Both the position numbers and the translations under genes were made by a program. A stretch of DNA of 64,000 bases from Massilia forsythiae (GTDB lineage: Bacteria; Pseudomonadota; Gammaproteobacteria; Burkholderiales; Burkholderiaceae_D): assembly GCF_012849555.1 (NCBI RefSeq), contig NZ_CP051686.1:52583-116582 (forward strand), given 5' to 3'. Below, one piece after another: positions 17,474-25,787 of the stretch (within the stretch, counting starts at the first letter, position 1; each line of letters begins with the position of its first letter). Under the pieces are notes generated by a model. The model made no database searches. It saw only the letters and a program-made list of their open reading frames with translations, and was not told the origin of the DNA.

Positions 17474-18622
17474 TCAAGCCGCGGCCACCCTTGGGAAGCC
17501 TGAACTTTCGACGTAAGGTCTGCAGTCGACGGGGATGTCGATCAGGAAGGTCGTCCCCGTTTCAGGGGAGCTGTCCACGGCGACGCTTCCACCATGGCTT
17601 TCGGCCACGCGTTTGACGAAAGGTAGGCCGAGTCCCCAGCCGATGACCGACGGGTTGGCGGGTTCGCGGGCAAGATAATCAAAAATCGCGCTTTGGCGTT
17701 CTTTGGGGATGGGAACGCCTGTATTGTGGACTGACAGCATCAGGCGTCCTCGGGTCTGCGCAGCCATGATGCCTACTTCAGCGCCGTCGCCATATTTCAC
17801 CGCGTTGTTGACCAAATTTTCCAAAGCTCGGCGCATGGAGTCACGGCACCAAAATCCTTGGACGCTTTCGAGGCTTGTCTCGATGTCGACGCCGCTAGAC
17901 TGCTGGAATTCATTTGACACTTCCCCCGCCAAAGCGGCGATGTCGAAGGTGGAAATGGTCAGCGGGAGCTGGTCGCCGCCTTTGGAAGTGAGCGCGTCGA
18001 GCAGTTCGGTCATCATGTCCTGTAGCCGCTGCGCGTTTGAAGCGATTTTCGAGGCAGTTCGTTTCGCCATCGACCAATCGCCTGTGATTTTGATCATCTC
18101 AGCGCCGTTGAGAACCACCGCCAAAGGCGTACGCATGTCGTGCGAAAGGGCGGCGGCGAGCTTGCGGCGCAAATCGTCCTGGGTGGCGACAAATTCGCGC
18201 ACAGCCTCGCGCACGGCCAAATTGATCGACCGATCGATGATGGCCCAATCGGCGCTCGTCAGATCAACTTTGCCTGCCATTTCCGCGGCGATCGATTCGC
18301 GCAAGATTTGATATTCGTGGATCACTTCGTCCGGGCCGAAGTCTGTCATGCGCGCTCGCTCACCGCCATGAACCGCGGCCGCGTTGGTGTGGCTCGTTCC
18401 GTTCTCGCGCGCATGGAGGGGACTGAGTGCTTCTGCGATATTGTCCAGAAAAGCGGGAAGGGTGTTGGTGAGTATGGGGCTGTGCAATGCCTGGGCGCCA
18501 TCGACGCGAGAACGAATTTCGCGTTCCCAACGCTCCATGGTCGCGTCTCGAAGCGCCAAAAATTTTCGAGCGGTATTGGACAAACCATCGTCGTCACAGT
18601 TTTGATCGGTGGCCAAATTCAT
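17474..18622 (-). CDS. Sensor histidine kinase (paralogue 2)
   Basis: A 382-aa soluble kinase with the same architecture as paralogue 1: N-terminal RsbRD-like region (HGGERARMTDFGPDEVIHEY), H-box SHDMRTPLAVVLNGAEM, N-box ALENLVNNAVKYGDG and G-box IGWGLGLPFVKRVAESHGG. The two kinases share long stretches of identity and look like a local duplication. Its promoter region is cut short by the IS407-type element 20 bp upstream of the start, which could change its expression. Confidence 0.88.
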   Translation of the reverse strand: MNLATDQNCDDDGLSNTARKFLALRDATMERWEREIRSRVDGAQALHSPILTNTLPAFLDNIAEALSPLHARENGTSHTNAAAVHGGERARMTDFGPDEVIHEYQILRESIAAEMAGKVDLTSADWAIIDRSINLAVREAVREFVATQDDLRRKLAAALSHDMRTPLAVVLNGAEMIKITGDWSMAKRTASKIASNAQRLQDMMTELLDALTSKGGDQLPLTISTFDIAALAGEVSNEFQQSSGVDIETSLESVQGFWCRDSMRRALENLVNNAVKYGDGAEVGIMAAQTRGRLMLSVHNTGVPIPKERQSAIFDYLAREPANPSVIGWGLGLPFVKRVAESHGGSVAVDSSPETGTTFLIDIPVDCRPYVESSGFPRVAAA

Positions 18623-18709
18623 GGTGATGTGTTATGAGCCTTGGTAATCCCCCACAAAAAGAGCGCGATCAGAAGTAGAATTTTCTACTTAAGACACAGA
18701 AAGCTCTAC

Positions 18710-18976
18710 ATGAAGACGTCCCGCTTTACCGACAGCCAGATTATCGCCATCCTCAAGCAAGCCGAAGCCGGCAGTCCTGTACCGGAGCTGTGCCGCGAGC
18801 ACGGCATCAGCAACGCCACGTTCTACAAGTGGCGCTCCAAGTTCGGCGGCATGGACGCCTCGTTGATGGCGCGGATGAAGGAGCTGGAGGAGGAAAACCG
18901 GCGGCTCAAGAAGATGTATGTCGAGGAGCGTCTCAAGGCCGAGATCGTCGCGGAGGCGCTCACAAAAAAATGGTAG
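18710..18976 (+). CDS. IS407-type transposase OrfA
   Basis: An 88-aa helix-turn-helix protein starting MKTSRFTDSQIIAILKQAEA and containing LCREHGISNATFYKWRSKFG, the standard N-terminal half of IS407-group transposases. The ATG at 18710 is preferred over the upstream in-frame GTG at 18641, which lies outside the IS. The end contains ACAAAAAAATGG, a likely -1 slippery site for fusion to OrfB. Confidence 0.9.
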   Translation: MKTSRFTDSQIIAILKQAEAGSPVPELCREHGISNATFYKWRSKFGGMDASLMARMKELEEENRRLKKMYVEERLKAEIVAEALTKKW

Positions 18977-19797
18977 CGCCATCTCAGCGGCGAGAGATGG
19001 CGCAATGGGCCGTAACAGAACGGTCAGCCACGGTCAAACTGGCGTGCCAGGCGTTTGGCATCAGCCAGACCTGCTACCGGTACAAAGCCAAGCTGGATGC
19101 AGAAAATGGCCTCATTGCCGACTGGCTGGTGCGGCTGACCAACAACCAGCGTAACTGGGGCTTCGGGTTGTGCTTCCTGTACCTGCGCAACGTGAAAGGC
19201 TTCAAATGGAACCACAAGCGCGTCTACAGGATTTACCGTGAACTTGAATTGAACCTGCGGATCAAGCCGCGCCATCGCCTGGTGCGCGAGAAGCCGCTGC
19301 CGCTGGCAGTGCCGAGCGCGATCAACCAAAGCTGGTCGATGGACTTCATGCACGACCAGCTCGCCGATGGGCGCAGCATCCGTCTGTTCAATGTGATCGA
19401 CGACTTCAACCGCGAAGGCCTAGGAATCGAGGTCGACTTCTCGCTGCCGTCTGAACGCGTGATACGTTCACTAGACCGGATCATCGAATGGCGCGGCAGG
19501 CCGGAGGCAATCCGATGCGACAATGGCCCTGAATACATCAGCGCCGTGACCTTGGCATGGGCCGCAAAGCGCGGCATCCGTATCGATTTCATTCAACCTG
19601 GCCAACCGCAACAGAACGCCTACGTCGAGCGCTACAACAGGACGGTTCGCTATGACTGGCTTGCCCACCACCTGTTCGAAACGCTCGACGAAATCCAGGA
19701 GTTTGCCACCAACTGGCTGTGGACCTACAATCACGACCGGCCCAACATGGCGCTCGGCGGTATTACGCCAAAACAGAAACTTGCCCTTGCCGCTTAA
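18970..19797 (+). CDS. IS407-type transposase OrfB, DDE catalytic domain
   Basis: A protein of about 275 aa with an integrase core: WSMDFMHD (first D), RCDNGPEYIS (second D) and NAYVERYNRTVR (E), and YNHDRPNMALGGITP near the end. The frame is open upstream through the orfA slippery site, consistent with translation as OrfAB. It appears intact and could mobilise the truncated copy's remaining end only poorly, since that copy lacks a right end. Confidence 0.9.
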   Translation: MVAPSQRREMAQWAVTERSATVKLACQAFGISQTCYRYKAKLDAENGLIADWLVRLTNNQRNWGFGLCFLYLRNVKGFKWNHKRVYRIYRELELNLRIKPRHRLVREKPLPLAVPSAINQSWSMDFMHDQLADGRSIRLFNVIDDFNREGLGIEVDFSLPSERVIRSLDRIIEWRGRPEAIRCDNGPEYISAVTLAWAAKRGIRIDFIQPGQPQQNAYVERYNRTVRYDWLAHHLFETLDEIQEFATNWLWTYNHDRPNMALGGITPKQKLALAA

Positions 19798-19836
19798 CCT
19801 CTACTTTTAGCGTGCTCTAAAAATGGGGGGATTACC

Positions 19837-19988
19837 CCTTGATAAAGCACCTTCGGCAACGACAAGTCAAACGACGAGTCAAGGGGTGGTGGTAGTAGCG
19901 CCAAGCGCGGCGTCTGTTTGATGTCGAGCGAAATTTTACCTTCCACTTTTGTCGACCGCATCCATGTGTTGCAATTTCGCAGTCGCTG
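19837..19988. other. Short spacer between the two IS407-type copies
   Basis: About 150 bp of unassigned DNA beginning with the CCTT target repeat. No gene, promoter or repeat is recognised in it. Confidence 0.4.
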
Positions 19989-20489
19989 GGTAATCCCCCA
20001 CAAAAAGAGCGTGTTTAGAAGTAGAATTTTCTACTTAAGACAGAAAGCTCTACATGAAGACGTCCCGCTTTACCGACAGCCAGATCATCGCCATCCTCAA
20101 GCAAGCCGAAGCTGGTAGCCCTGTGCCGGAGCTGTGCCGCGAGCACGGCATCAGCAATGCCACGTTCTATAAATGGCGCGCCAAGTATGGCGGCATGGAC
20201 GCGTCGCTGATGGCCCGCATGAAGGAGCTGGAAGACGAAAATCGGCGCCTGAAGAAGATGTACGCCGAGGAACGTCTGAAGGCCGAGATCGTCGCCGAGG
20301 CGTTGACAAAAAAGTGGTAGCGCCATCTCAGCGGCGAGAGATGGCGCAATGGGCCGTGGTACAACGGTCAGCCACGATTAATCTGGCATGCCGGGCGTTT
20401 GGCATCAGCCAGACCTGCTACCGCTACAAGGCCAAGCTGGACGCAGAAAACGACATGATTGCCGATTGGCTGGTACGGCTGACGAACAC
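19989..20489 (+). mobile_element. IS407-type element, truncated second copy
   Basis: It begins with the same terminal repeat (GGTAATCCCCCAC) as the complete copy. Identity runs through orfA and the first 50 or so codons of orfB, then ends near 20489, after which the sequence reads as the C-terminal coding region of a KAP NTPase on the other strand. About 700 bp including the right terminal repeat are lost, so it cannot transpose by itself. Confidence 0.88.
20054..20320 (+). CDS. IS407-type transposase OrfA (truncated copy)
   Basis: An intact 88-aa OrfA almost identical to that of the complete copy (MKTSRFTDSQIIAILKQAEA; FYKWRAKYGGMDASLMARMK). The following orfB is cut after LVRLTNT, so only OrfA, or a short OrfAB stub, can be made. 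Confidence 0.85.
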   Translation: MKTSRFTDSQIIAILKQAEAGSPVPELCREHGISNATFYKWRAKYGGMDASLMARMKELEDENRRLKKMYAEERLKAEIVAEALTKKW

Positions 20490-21427
20490 CCGCTGGAGAA
20501 GCAGTCTTCTCTCCCGGAACAGCGCCTGATGCAGGCCCGGTTCGAAGACGCGCAGCGTTTCAAGGAGAAGAAAGTCGATGATATTCACCTCGAACACGTC
20601 GCCGGCCACATGCAGCGGGAGATGCACTGCAATGGACGAGATCAGGCGGCGCGCATCGCGCAGGTTCCGCAGCATCGGCTGCATGCAGCCGATATAGGCG
20701 TTACCCCAGCGCGTCTGCGAGAATCCGTTAGGCGGTCTTCGAGGTCTTTGCGGACCGTATCGAGCGAGTCTTTGGAGCGGTCAGGTGCGAAGAAGGAGAG
20801 GACCTGTCCCACCATGGGCACGACCACTGCGGCGCCAAGAAGAATTGCCGCTACCTTGGCTACCGTCGGGAGTTCGAAGCCGATGCTGGTGGCGATGCCG
20901 ACCAACGACGCGTTGGTCACCACCGTCGAGAGCAGCGACGTCTTGGCGGCGTATTCCTTGATCGAGGCGCCGCTGCCGGTCAGGATCGCGCCGTAGCGTC
21001 GCAGCTTATCCGCGCGAGCGACGGATCCCGGTGCGTGCCCCCCACCCAGTCGGGCTGCCATCTGACTGAAAAGAGCACGGGTGATCGTGTCGGCGTCGCC
21101 CCATTGCCAGGGATTGAAATCTAGCCAGTCCGCGCCCTGTCTGTCGTCGAGCCGCTCGGTGATCAGGTTCTTGAGGGACGACTTGCCAAAACCCCAGCCA
21201 CCGCGGATGGCGAATGCGCGACCCTCGCGCGGGGCCAGTTCCGACAGGACCGTGACGATCCGGTCAGCGAAGTCCGCACGTCTGAGACGGTCTTCCGATG
21301 TCGTTCGGATGGGGGCCTCGGCCCCAATGCCGGTGTCCAGCGGTCTGGCTCTTTCCTCGGCGGCCTGATGTCGTGCCTGCCGGCGCCCCCACCACGCAGC
21401 AACACGGAACCGCAGCGTGTTCAGCAT
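20490..21427 (-). pseudogene. KAP-family P-loop NTPase, truncated and internally deleted
   Basis: The first about 240 codons read as a KAP NTPase: Walker A in GGWGFGKSSLKNLI (about residues 77-90), WLDFNPWQWGDADTI, and two hydrophobic segments (about 165-210) as in membrane-inserted KAP proteins. After DRLTDSRRR near 20700 the frame is lost. A second frame (20684-20500) then gives NLRDARRLISSIAVHLPLHV and ETLRVFEPGLHQALFRERR, the expected C-terminal KAP part. The Walker B region (DDLDR) between them is missing. The 3' end is cut by the IS407 fragment. KAP NTPases are linked to phage exclusion; this copy is dead. Confidence 0.8.
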
Positions 21428-21552
21428 GGTGAATCGGCCTGGTGATGGCCCGCGGCACGAGTCCGAATACGCGCGGCCATCGCGCTGCCGGGTGCCACAT
21501 CCTGATGGTTAAGCTCGGCCTTAATTGCGCGGTTGGTACGTGGTCGACCCAT
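21421..21552 (-). CDS. Small basic protein of 43 aa preceding the KAP gene
   Basis: A short frame starting MGRPRTNRAIKAELNHQDVA. GAGGA lies 9 nt upstream, and the TGA overlaps the KAP start (ATGCTGA), so the two are translationally coupled. It is Arg/Ala-rich and could be a small DNA-binding or antitoxin-like partner; I recognise no family. The longer frame back to 21654 begins inside the predicted -10 box and is less likely. Confidence 0.5.
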   Translation of the reverse strand: MGRPRTNRAIKAELNHQDVAPGSAMAARIRTRAAGHHQADSPC

Positions 21553-21649
21553 TCCTGTTGTCCTCGTGGTTCGTAGAGCGGCCAGGTCTGCACATCTTGC
21601 GCGGCTGGTCGCGGGCGGCCGACGCGCTATTTTTGGCTTCTGGAAATCC

Positions 21650-21716
21650 AGCATAATCGCGTTTCACGTGCAAAACAAGCATAAACGCTTACATGATTAC
21701 AGCAGTAATCACGTAA
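21650..21716 (-). promoter_or_regulatory. Conserved promoter-palindrome module (left copy)
   Basis: On the minus strand a -35 box TTGTTT (21678-21673) and a -10 box TATGCT (21655-21650) are spaced 17 bp and point at the 43-aa and KAP genes. Ten bp upstream lies an 11-6-11 inverted repeat: TTACATGATTA (21689-21699), cagcag, TAATCACGTAA (21706-21716). The same arrangement with about 90 percent identity occurs upstream of the integrase at 45.2 kb. It could be an operator or a tyrosine-recombinase core site. Confidence 0.65.
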
Positions 21717-21725
21717 TAACCTGGC

Positions 21726-21750
21726 CAAAAAAAACGGCCTCGCGGCCGTT
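21726..21750 (-). terminator. Rho-independent terminator after the 123-aa gene
   Basis: On the minus strand AACGGCC GCGA GGCCGTT is followed by a run of T. It lies 10 bp past the stop of the 123-aa gene and would end the nitrilase-like operon. Confidence 0.8.
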
Positions 21751-21760
21751 AGGTACTCTA

Positions 21761-22132
21761 CTATTTTGGCGCGATACCATGCGCTCGTACGAATCTGTCA
21801 ATTTCCTCGTTGAGCTTCTCGAATGCCGACCGCCTGTCCGGTGGGGTGAGGCCTGCCGCACGAATCTGAGTGAGAATATTATCTGGGTGAGTATTTTGGC
21901 GCGCCTTCGCTGAAGCAGGTCCGCCTCCCCGAATAAGTTTTATAGCGGAATGTTCTGTCGGTGCGGCTGATACCTGAACGACGCCTTTGAACAAGGCAGC
22001 TCCGACACCTTTGCCATATTTGTGCGCGACTTCCTCCACTGCGCGCTGCGCAGCATCGATTACCGGCGCCTCCTCAAGAAATGGCTTACGGCTATCGCTG
22101 TGAAAAAATGAGAGTTTTTTGGGGCCTGGCAT
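21761..22132 (-). CDS. Small 123-aa protein coupled to the nitrilase-fold gene
   Basis: I do not recognise this protein. It is charged, without signal peptide or membrane segment. It starts MPGPKKLSFFHSDSRKPFLE, has a hydrophobic middle (GKGVGAALFKGVVQVSA) and a helical C-terminus (RRSAFEKLNEEIDRFVRAHG). It begins 12 nt after the stop of the 571-aa gene and shares its terminator, so it is very likely its functional partner. There is no good ribosome-binding site of its own, suggesting translational coupling. Confidence 0.65.
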   Translation of the reverse strand: MPGPKKLSFFHSDSRKPFLEEAPVIDAAQRAVEEVAHKYGKGVGAALFKGVVQVSAAPTEHSAIKLIRGGGPASAKARQNTHPDNILTQIRAAGLTPPDRRSAFEKLNEEIDRFVRAHGIAPK

Positions 22133-22144
22133 AATGAATTCAGT

Positions 22145-23860
22145 CTATAACCACTTAGGGGGACTTGCAAGACAAAGCGGCACTACCGTGCGTAGGGTCA
22201 ACTGTCGCGACAATGAATGATCAGAACGATTGTCTAAGGTATTTTGATGCTTGGACTTCGATTGCAGTGTCAGCACGACACCCTGTGTACCCGCTGGCAA
22301 ACCGATCTCTTGCGTCCTGCCGGCGCCGTCGCGCCACAATCCGATCGACCTGGCCGGTTTCGCCTCGAGCCAGTTCGAACGGTCGACCATCGCGGCACAC
22401 GTGAACGATAACACGGCCGCCCCCGGATCTTCCGCCAGCACCGTCGCGTATCGACCAGGCCAGCGGACAGCAAGTTGCGGGCCATCCATGAGCAACGCGA
22501 CCACCAGGTTGGGGCCGACGGCGCGAATGGCCGTCATCGCGGGATCCGTGCGCGCCAAGTCTTCACAAATCAGCGTGGCAAGCGACATGTCTTTGCGCAT
22601 TGCGAAGAACGGCAGTCGCCGTTGGCTGACGTCGATATCCTCCCACCACTGATTGTTGTCTGGATCTTCATCGAAGCGCAAGCCGTACCGGTCGGTCTGA
22701 CTCCGGTCGAGCCTCCAGCGATGATGCTTGTTCTGCTCTTTGATCGCGACCGTGCCGTCAGTCTGGATCGCGCAGGTTAACGCTCGGTTAAAATACTTGC
22801 CATCCTCATAGTCCAGCACGCCCGTGATCAAAAATTCGATCCCTGTCTTCGCCAACGCCTTTACCAGGTCGCCCGCCACTTGCGATGTCAACGCGCACTC
22901 GGGTAGAACCACGCCCGTCGGCACATGGCCAGTCTCGCGCCGGCATTGCTCTATCAGCGGCAAGATCAAGCCAGCCGCCAGAGCTTGCCCGGAGAGCGCC
23001 TTCTCTTCGTGCGTTAGCCACCGCTGATCGATACCGAAGTAAGCCGGCACGTGATTGTCGCCCATCTTCTGGCGGGCAGAAGTCAGTTTGAAGCTGCTCG
23101 CGTGAATTGTAAATGGAAACGGCACCAGAAGAAGGCGAATGTCGTCGCCCGCAGTTGCCGCTGCGCTTTCCGGTTCCGGCGCCTTTCGGCTAGAGAGAAT
23201 CCATGACGGCTGCAGGACAGAGCTCGGCGGCAGGAGCGCAAGATAATGGCTCAATGAACGAATCGTACATCCCACCGATGACGTGATCGACTTCGGCAAG
23301 ACCACTGCGCGGTCCGGTGGAACCATCACGCACAACGAGGTCGGTGCATGTGGCAAACGCACTTGCGCGTTCTCGCCAGTCAATGCGGTGAATGTCAACG
23401 ACGCGAATAGGCGCTTGGGTGCTTCGACCGGATCGACGTCCCATCCCATGCCAATGCATGTCTCATCGGCGATCGCGAACAGAAGCAGTAGCAGTTCGAC
23501 GATAAATGGGCTCTCGCGAATAGCCGTGATTTCGAAATCGCCGAGGCCAATTGCGATCGCCTTCCACAGTTCCTTGACGAAGTACGGGACTTCGCTAACG
23601 TTGGTGTTCCATTCGCTCGCGCACTCCTCAACCATCAGTAAAACCTGTTGATGCGCCTTTAGGTTGTTGCGATCGGGGCTGGCCAACGTGTAGGCGCCAG
23701 TACAGTCGACAATCGTTGCGACGACAGCGAAGAGATCAACCGGCCAAGTCGGACATGCACCGTAGTCAGGAGACGAACCTTCGGTGCTGTCCGCGGCGTT
23801 CACGGCGAACGCATCGGTACCGCCTGGTAATAGATGACGAATCAGTTCAATTATGGTCAT
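22145..23860 (-). CDS. Nitrilase/CN-hydrolase-fold protein with a large unknown N-terminal domain
   Basis: The 571-aa protein's C-terminal half carries the Glu-Lys-Cys signature of carbon-nitrogen hydrolases: VVLPECALT (Glu321), KEQNKHHRW (Lys378) and LATLICEDLART (Cys432), with spacings as in that fold. Residues 1-230 form an unrecognised domain. Such free-standing or fused nitrilase domains occur in anti-phage systems, for example with reverse transcriptases in DRT type 1, and that link is an inference here. It is followed by a 123-aa partner and preceded by the 3' end of a gene cut by an IS. Ordinary nitrilases are only about 270-350 aa, so the long N-terminus is unusual. Confidence 0.75.
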   Translation of the reverse strand: MTIIELIRHLLPGGTDAFAVNAADSTEGSSPDYGACPTWPVDLFAVVATIVDCTGAYTLASPDRNNLKAHQQVLLMVEECASEWNTNVSEVPYFVKELWKAIAIGLGDFEITAIRESPFIVELLLLLFAIADETCIGMGWDVDPVEAPKRLFASLTFTALTGENAQVRLPHAPTSLCVMVPPDRAVVLPKSITSSVGCTIRSLSHYLALLPPSSVLQPSWILSSRKAPEPESAAATAGDDIRLLLVPFPFTIHASSFKLTSARQKMGDNHVPAYFGIDQRWLTHEEKALSGQALAAGLILPLIEQCRRETGHVPTGVVLPECALTSQVAGDLVKALAKTGIEFLITGVLDYEDGKYFNRALTCAIQTDGTVAIKEQNKHHRWRLDRSQTDRYGLRFDEDPDNNQWWEDIDVSQRRLPFFAMRKDMSLATLICEDLARTDPAMTAIRAVGPNLVVALLMDGPQLAVRWPGRYATVLAEDPGAAVLSFTCAAMVDRSNWLEAKPARSIGLWRDGAGRTQEIGLPAGTQGVVLTLQSKSKHQNTLDNRSDHSLSRQLTLRTVVPLCLASPPKWL

Positions 23861-23875
23861 GCTTGGGTGTCAGAA

Positions 23876-23984
23876 TTAGGTGCGGACGGGGTCGGCTCGA
23901 TCAGGTTGATGGAGTGTATTCGAATTCTGCCGCATGTGGTCGGTAAGGGCGGAATACCCGAATAGGTACGGCTCGTCGAGGTAG
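23876..23984 (-). pseudogene. 3' remnant of a gene cut by IS copy D
   Basis: The minus strand next to the IS end reads as the tail of a protein (YLDEPYLFGYSALTDHMR, then a polar end) stopping at 23876, 15 bp before the start of the nitrilase-fold gene. Spacing and reading frame suggest it was the preceding operon gene and lost its 5' part when the IS arrived. The family cannot be told from 36 residues. Confidence 0.5.
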
Positions 23985-24023
23985 TAAAGTGGACCCATCA
24001 GTCAAGACACTCTGCCGGGTAAT

Positions 24024-25040
24024 TTAAGCTGTGCCTGCTTCCACTTCCGCAGCTGCCCGGCGCTGCCCCGTATTACCTTCGCCTGGCCGCTGGAGGGCGT
24101 CATCCTCCAGTGGCTGCTCCCGGCAGGGTTTGGCCTCGTTCCCTGCGCTGTCGGCACCGTATCGGTCGACGATCAGCGCACCGCCGCCTTCGCCGTTGCG
24201 GTAGACCTCATCCGGCGTCCGGTATCCCAGCGACTGGTGTGGGCGCTCGGCGTTGTAAAACGTGAAGTACTGCGCCAGCCCCACTATCAGCTCGGCCATG
24301 TTGGCGTAGCCCTTCAGGTACACGTCTTCGTGCTTCACGTTGCGCCAGAGCCGCTCGACGAAGATGTTGTCCAGCGCCCGCCCGCGCCCATCCATGCTGA
24401 TCGCCACGCCTTCTCGCTTGAGCACACCAGTGAAGGCGGCGCTGGTGAACTGCGAGCCCTGATCGCTGTTGAACACGTCCGGCTTGCCATGCTCGCGCAG
24501 GGCGTCCTCCAGGCAGTCCACGCAAAACGATGCGTCCATGCTGTTGCTGATGCGCCAGGACAGCACGCGCCGCGAATACCAGTCGATAACTGCGACCAGG
24601 TAGGCGAAACCCCGCGCCAGCCGTACATAGGTCACATCCGTCGACCACACCTGGTTTGGCCGCGTCACCGCCACCCCGCGCAGCAGGTAGGGATAGACCT
24701 TGTGCCGTGGGTGCGACTTGCTCGTCGCCGGCCCCGGCGCCATGCCCGCCAAGCCCATTTCACGCATCAGGCGCTGCACACGCTTGCGGTTGGCCACGTG
24801 GCCGCAGGCCCGCAGAAACACCACCATGCGCCGGCTGCCGTAGAACGGGTGGTTGGTGTATTCCTCGTCGATCAGTGCGCGCAGCTTCAGGTCTATTTCG
24901 TCTTCGTGCGCTTGCCGTGATGCCGCGTCCAGCCGCCGGTACACCGTCGCGCGCGGCACGCCCGCCAGCTCGCATTGACGTGTCAGAGGCGGTACGGCGG
25001 CATTCGATTCGATCCAGCCAAGACGCGCTTCCTGGCTCAT
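24024..25040 (-). CDS. IS3 transposase OrfB (copy D), DDE catalytic domain
   Basis: A 338-aa protein with intact catalytic motifs WSTDVTYV, NSDQGSQF and DNIFVERLWR. Its ATG overlaps the orfA TGA. The C-terminus has an extra segment (KPCREQPLEDDALQRPGE) compared with copies B and C. The frame is open upstream through the A8G slippery site of orfA, so an OrfAB fusion is expected. Confidence 0.9.
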   Translation of the reverse strand: MSQEARLGWIESNAAVPPLTRQCELAGVPRATVYRRLDAASRQAHEDEIDLKLRALIDEEYTNHPFYGSRRMVVFLRACGHVANRKRVQRLMREMGLAGMAPGPATSKSHPRHKVYPYLLRGVAVTRPNQVWSTDVTYVRLARGFAYLVAVIDWYSRRVLSWRISNSMDASFCVDCLEDALREHGKPDVFNSDQGSQFTSAAFTGVLKREGVAISMDGRGRALDNIFVERLWRNVKHEDVYLKGYANMAELIVGLAQYFTFYNAERPHQSLGYRTPDEVYRNGEGGGALIVDRYGADSAGNEAKPCREQPLEDDALQRPGEGNTGQRRAAAEVEAGTA

Positions 25041-25327
25041 TCCCCCAGCTTTTTTTTGAGCCAGTCGACTTCCATTTTCAGCCGCCCGATCTCGCTGTAT
25101 AACCGATCCTCGCTGCTGTTTTCGTCCACCGGCTTGGGGCCACGCTTGGCTTCGAACAGGCCTCCCGCTTTCTCCAGGATCTCCTTTTTCCACTGCCCGA
25201 CCAGCACCGGATGCACCTCGTATGCCTGTGCAATTTCGCTAATCGTCTTCACTCCGCGTACCGCTTCCAGACCAACCTTGGCCTTGAACTCTGGCGTGTG
25301 TACCCTGCGTTTTTTACCTTCACTCAT
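25037..25327 (-). CDS. IS3 transposase OrfA (copy D)
   Basis: A 96-aa helix-turn-helix protein (MSEGKKRRVHTPEFKAKVGL; EIAQAYEVHPVLVGQWKKEI) with the usual coiled-coil C-terminus. It is more diverged than OrfA of B and C. It ends at the slippery A8G sequence near 25048-25056. Confidence 0.9.
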   Translation of the reverse strand: MSEGKKRRVHTPEFKAKVGLEAVRGVKTISEIAQAYEVHPVLVGQWKKEILEKAGGLFEAKRGPKPVDENSSEDRLYSEIGRLKMEVDWLKKKLGE

Positions 25328-25389
25328 TCGCTACCATCCCTTCAAGGACGACAGCTTAAACCACTGTCTCAAATTCGGGGTCCACTATA

Positions 25390-25787
25390 AAGGCTTCGAT
25401 GCGGCGCACATGTTACGAAAGGCTAAACGCGAACTTTCGCGATTGCTTTAAGCTCGAGACCTTGAGATTGCATACGACCACATGTTTAATTTCGCTGTGA
25501 CGCTAGCTGCCGTGAGTGACTGGACATTTCACCTCGCCGTTAGCCAGCAACCTGCATGGAACGGCAAGAGAGAACAGCACTTCACGAATTGGGTGCGGCA
25601 CAGCAACTCAGATGCATCCGTATTTATAGATATATCGAACGAGTATAAGCACGCGAATCGCAACAAGAGCAGTACATTGGCTCGAAAAATGATGCTAAAA
25701 GCGGTCTGGCCTGAGCAAGATCCCACGTTTTTTTTCAATGCAGCAAAGATGCTGAAATGGAAGATGAGCAACGGCGGCGACCTAATA
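25390..25787 (+). pseudogene. Gene fragment trapped between IS copy D and the mercury transposon
   Basis: The plus frame reads FDAAHMLRKAKRELSRLL, an in-frame TAA at 25449, then DHMFNFAVTLAAVSDWTF and SVFIDISNEYKHANRN. This looks like one hypothetical-protein family of helical proteins in which an ISNEYKHAN-like motif recurs. The 5' end is removed by the IS and the 3' end by the Tn21-type inverted repeat, which supplies the last codons (VVSEFGK) of the open frame to 25814. So both ends and the middle stop mark it as a remnant. An ATG at 25482 could still give a 110-aa product. Confidence 0.55.

Larger units (their letters stand above)
18643..19836 (+). mobile_element. IS3-family (IS407-group-like) element, complete, with 4-bp target repeat
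   Basis: 1194 bp bounded by GGTAATCCCCCAC (18643) and its near-perfect inverted copy TGGGGGGATTACC (ending 19836). CCTT lies on both sides (18639-18642 and 19837-19840), a 4-bp target duplication as expected for the IS407 group. It contains orfA and orfB. The insertion is 20 bp upstream of the kinase 2 start. Confidence 0.9.
23985..25389 (-). mobile_element. IS3-family element copy D, complete
   Basis: About 1405 bp in minus orientation, bounded by TAAAGTGGACCCATCAGTC (23985) and CAAATTCGGGGTCCACTATA (25389). Same family as copies A-C but more diverged and about 50 bp longer, at the orfB 3' end. The two flanks are the tail of a minus-strand gene and a fragment of a plus-strand gene, so the insertion was accompanied by deletion or rearrangement. 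No target repeat is evident. Confidence 0.88.

Noticed and set aside
23985..25389. TAAAG on both sides of IS copy D as a target duplication
   Set aside because: One TAAAG is probably part of the IS end (shared by the right ends of copies B and C), and the two flanks belong to different genes.
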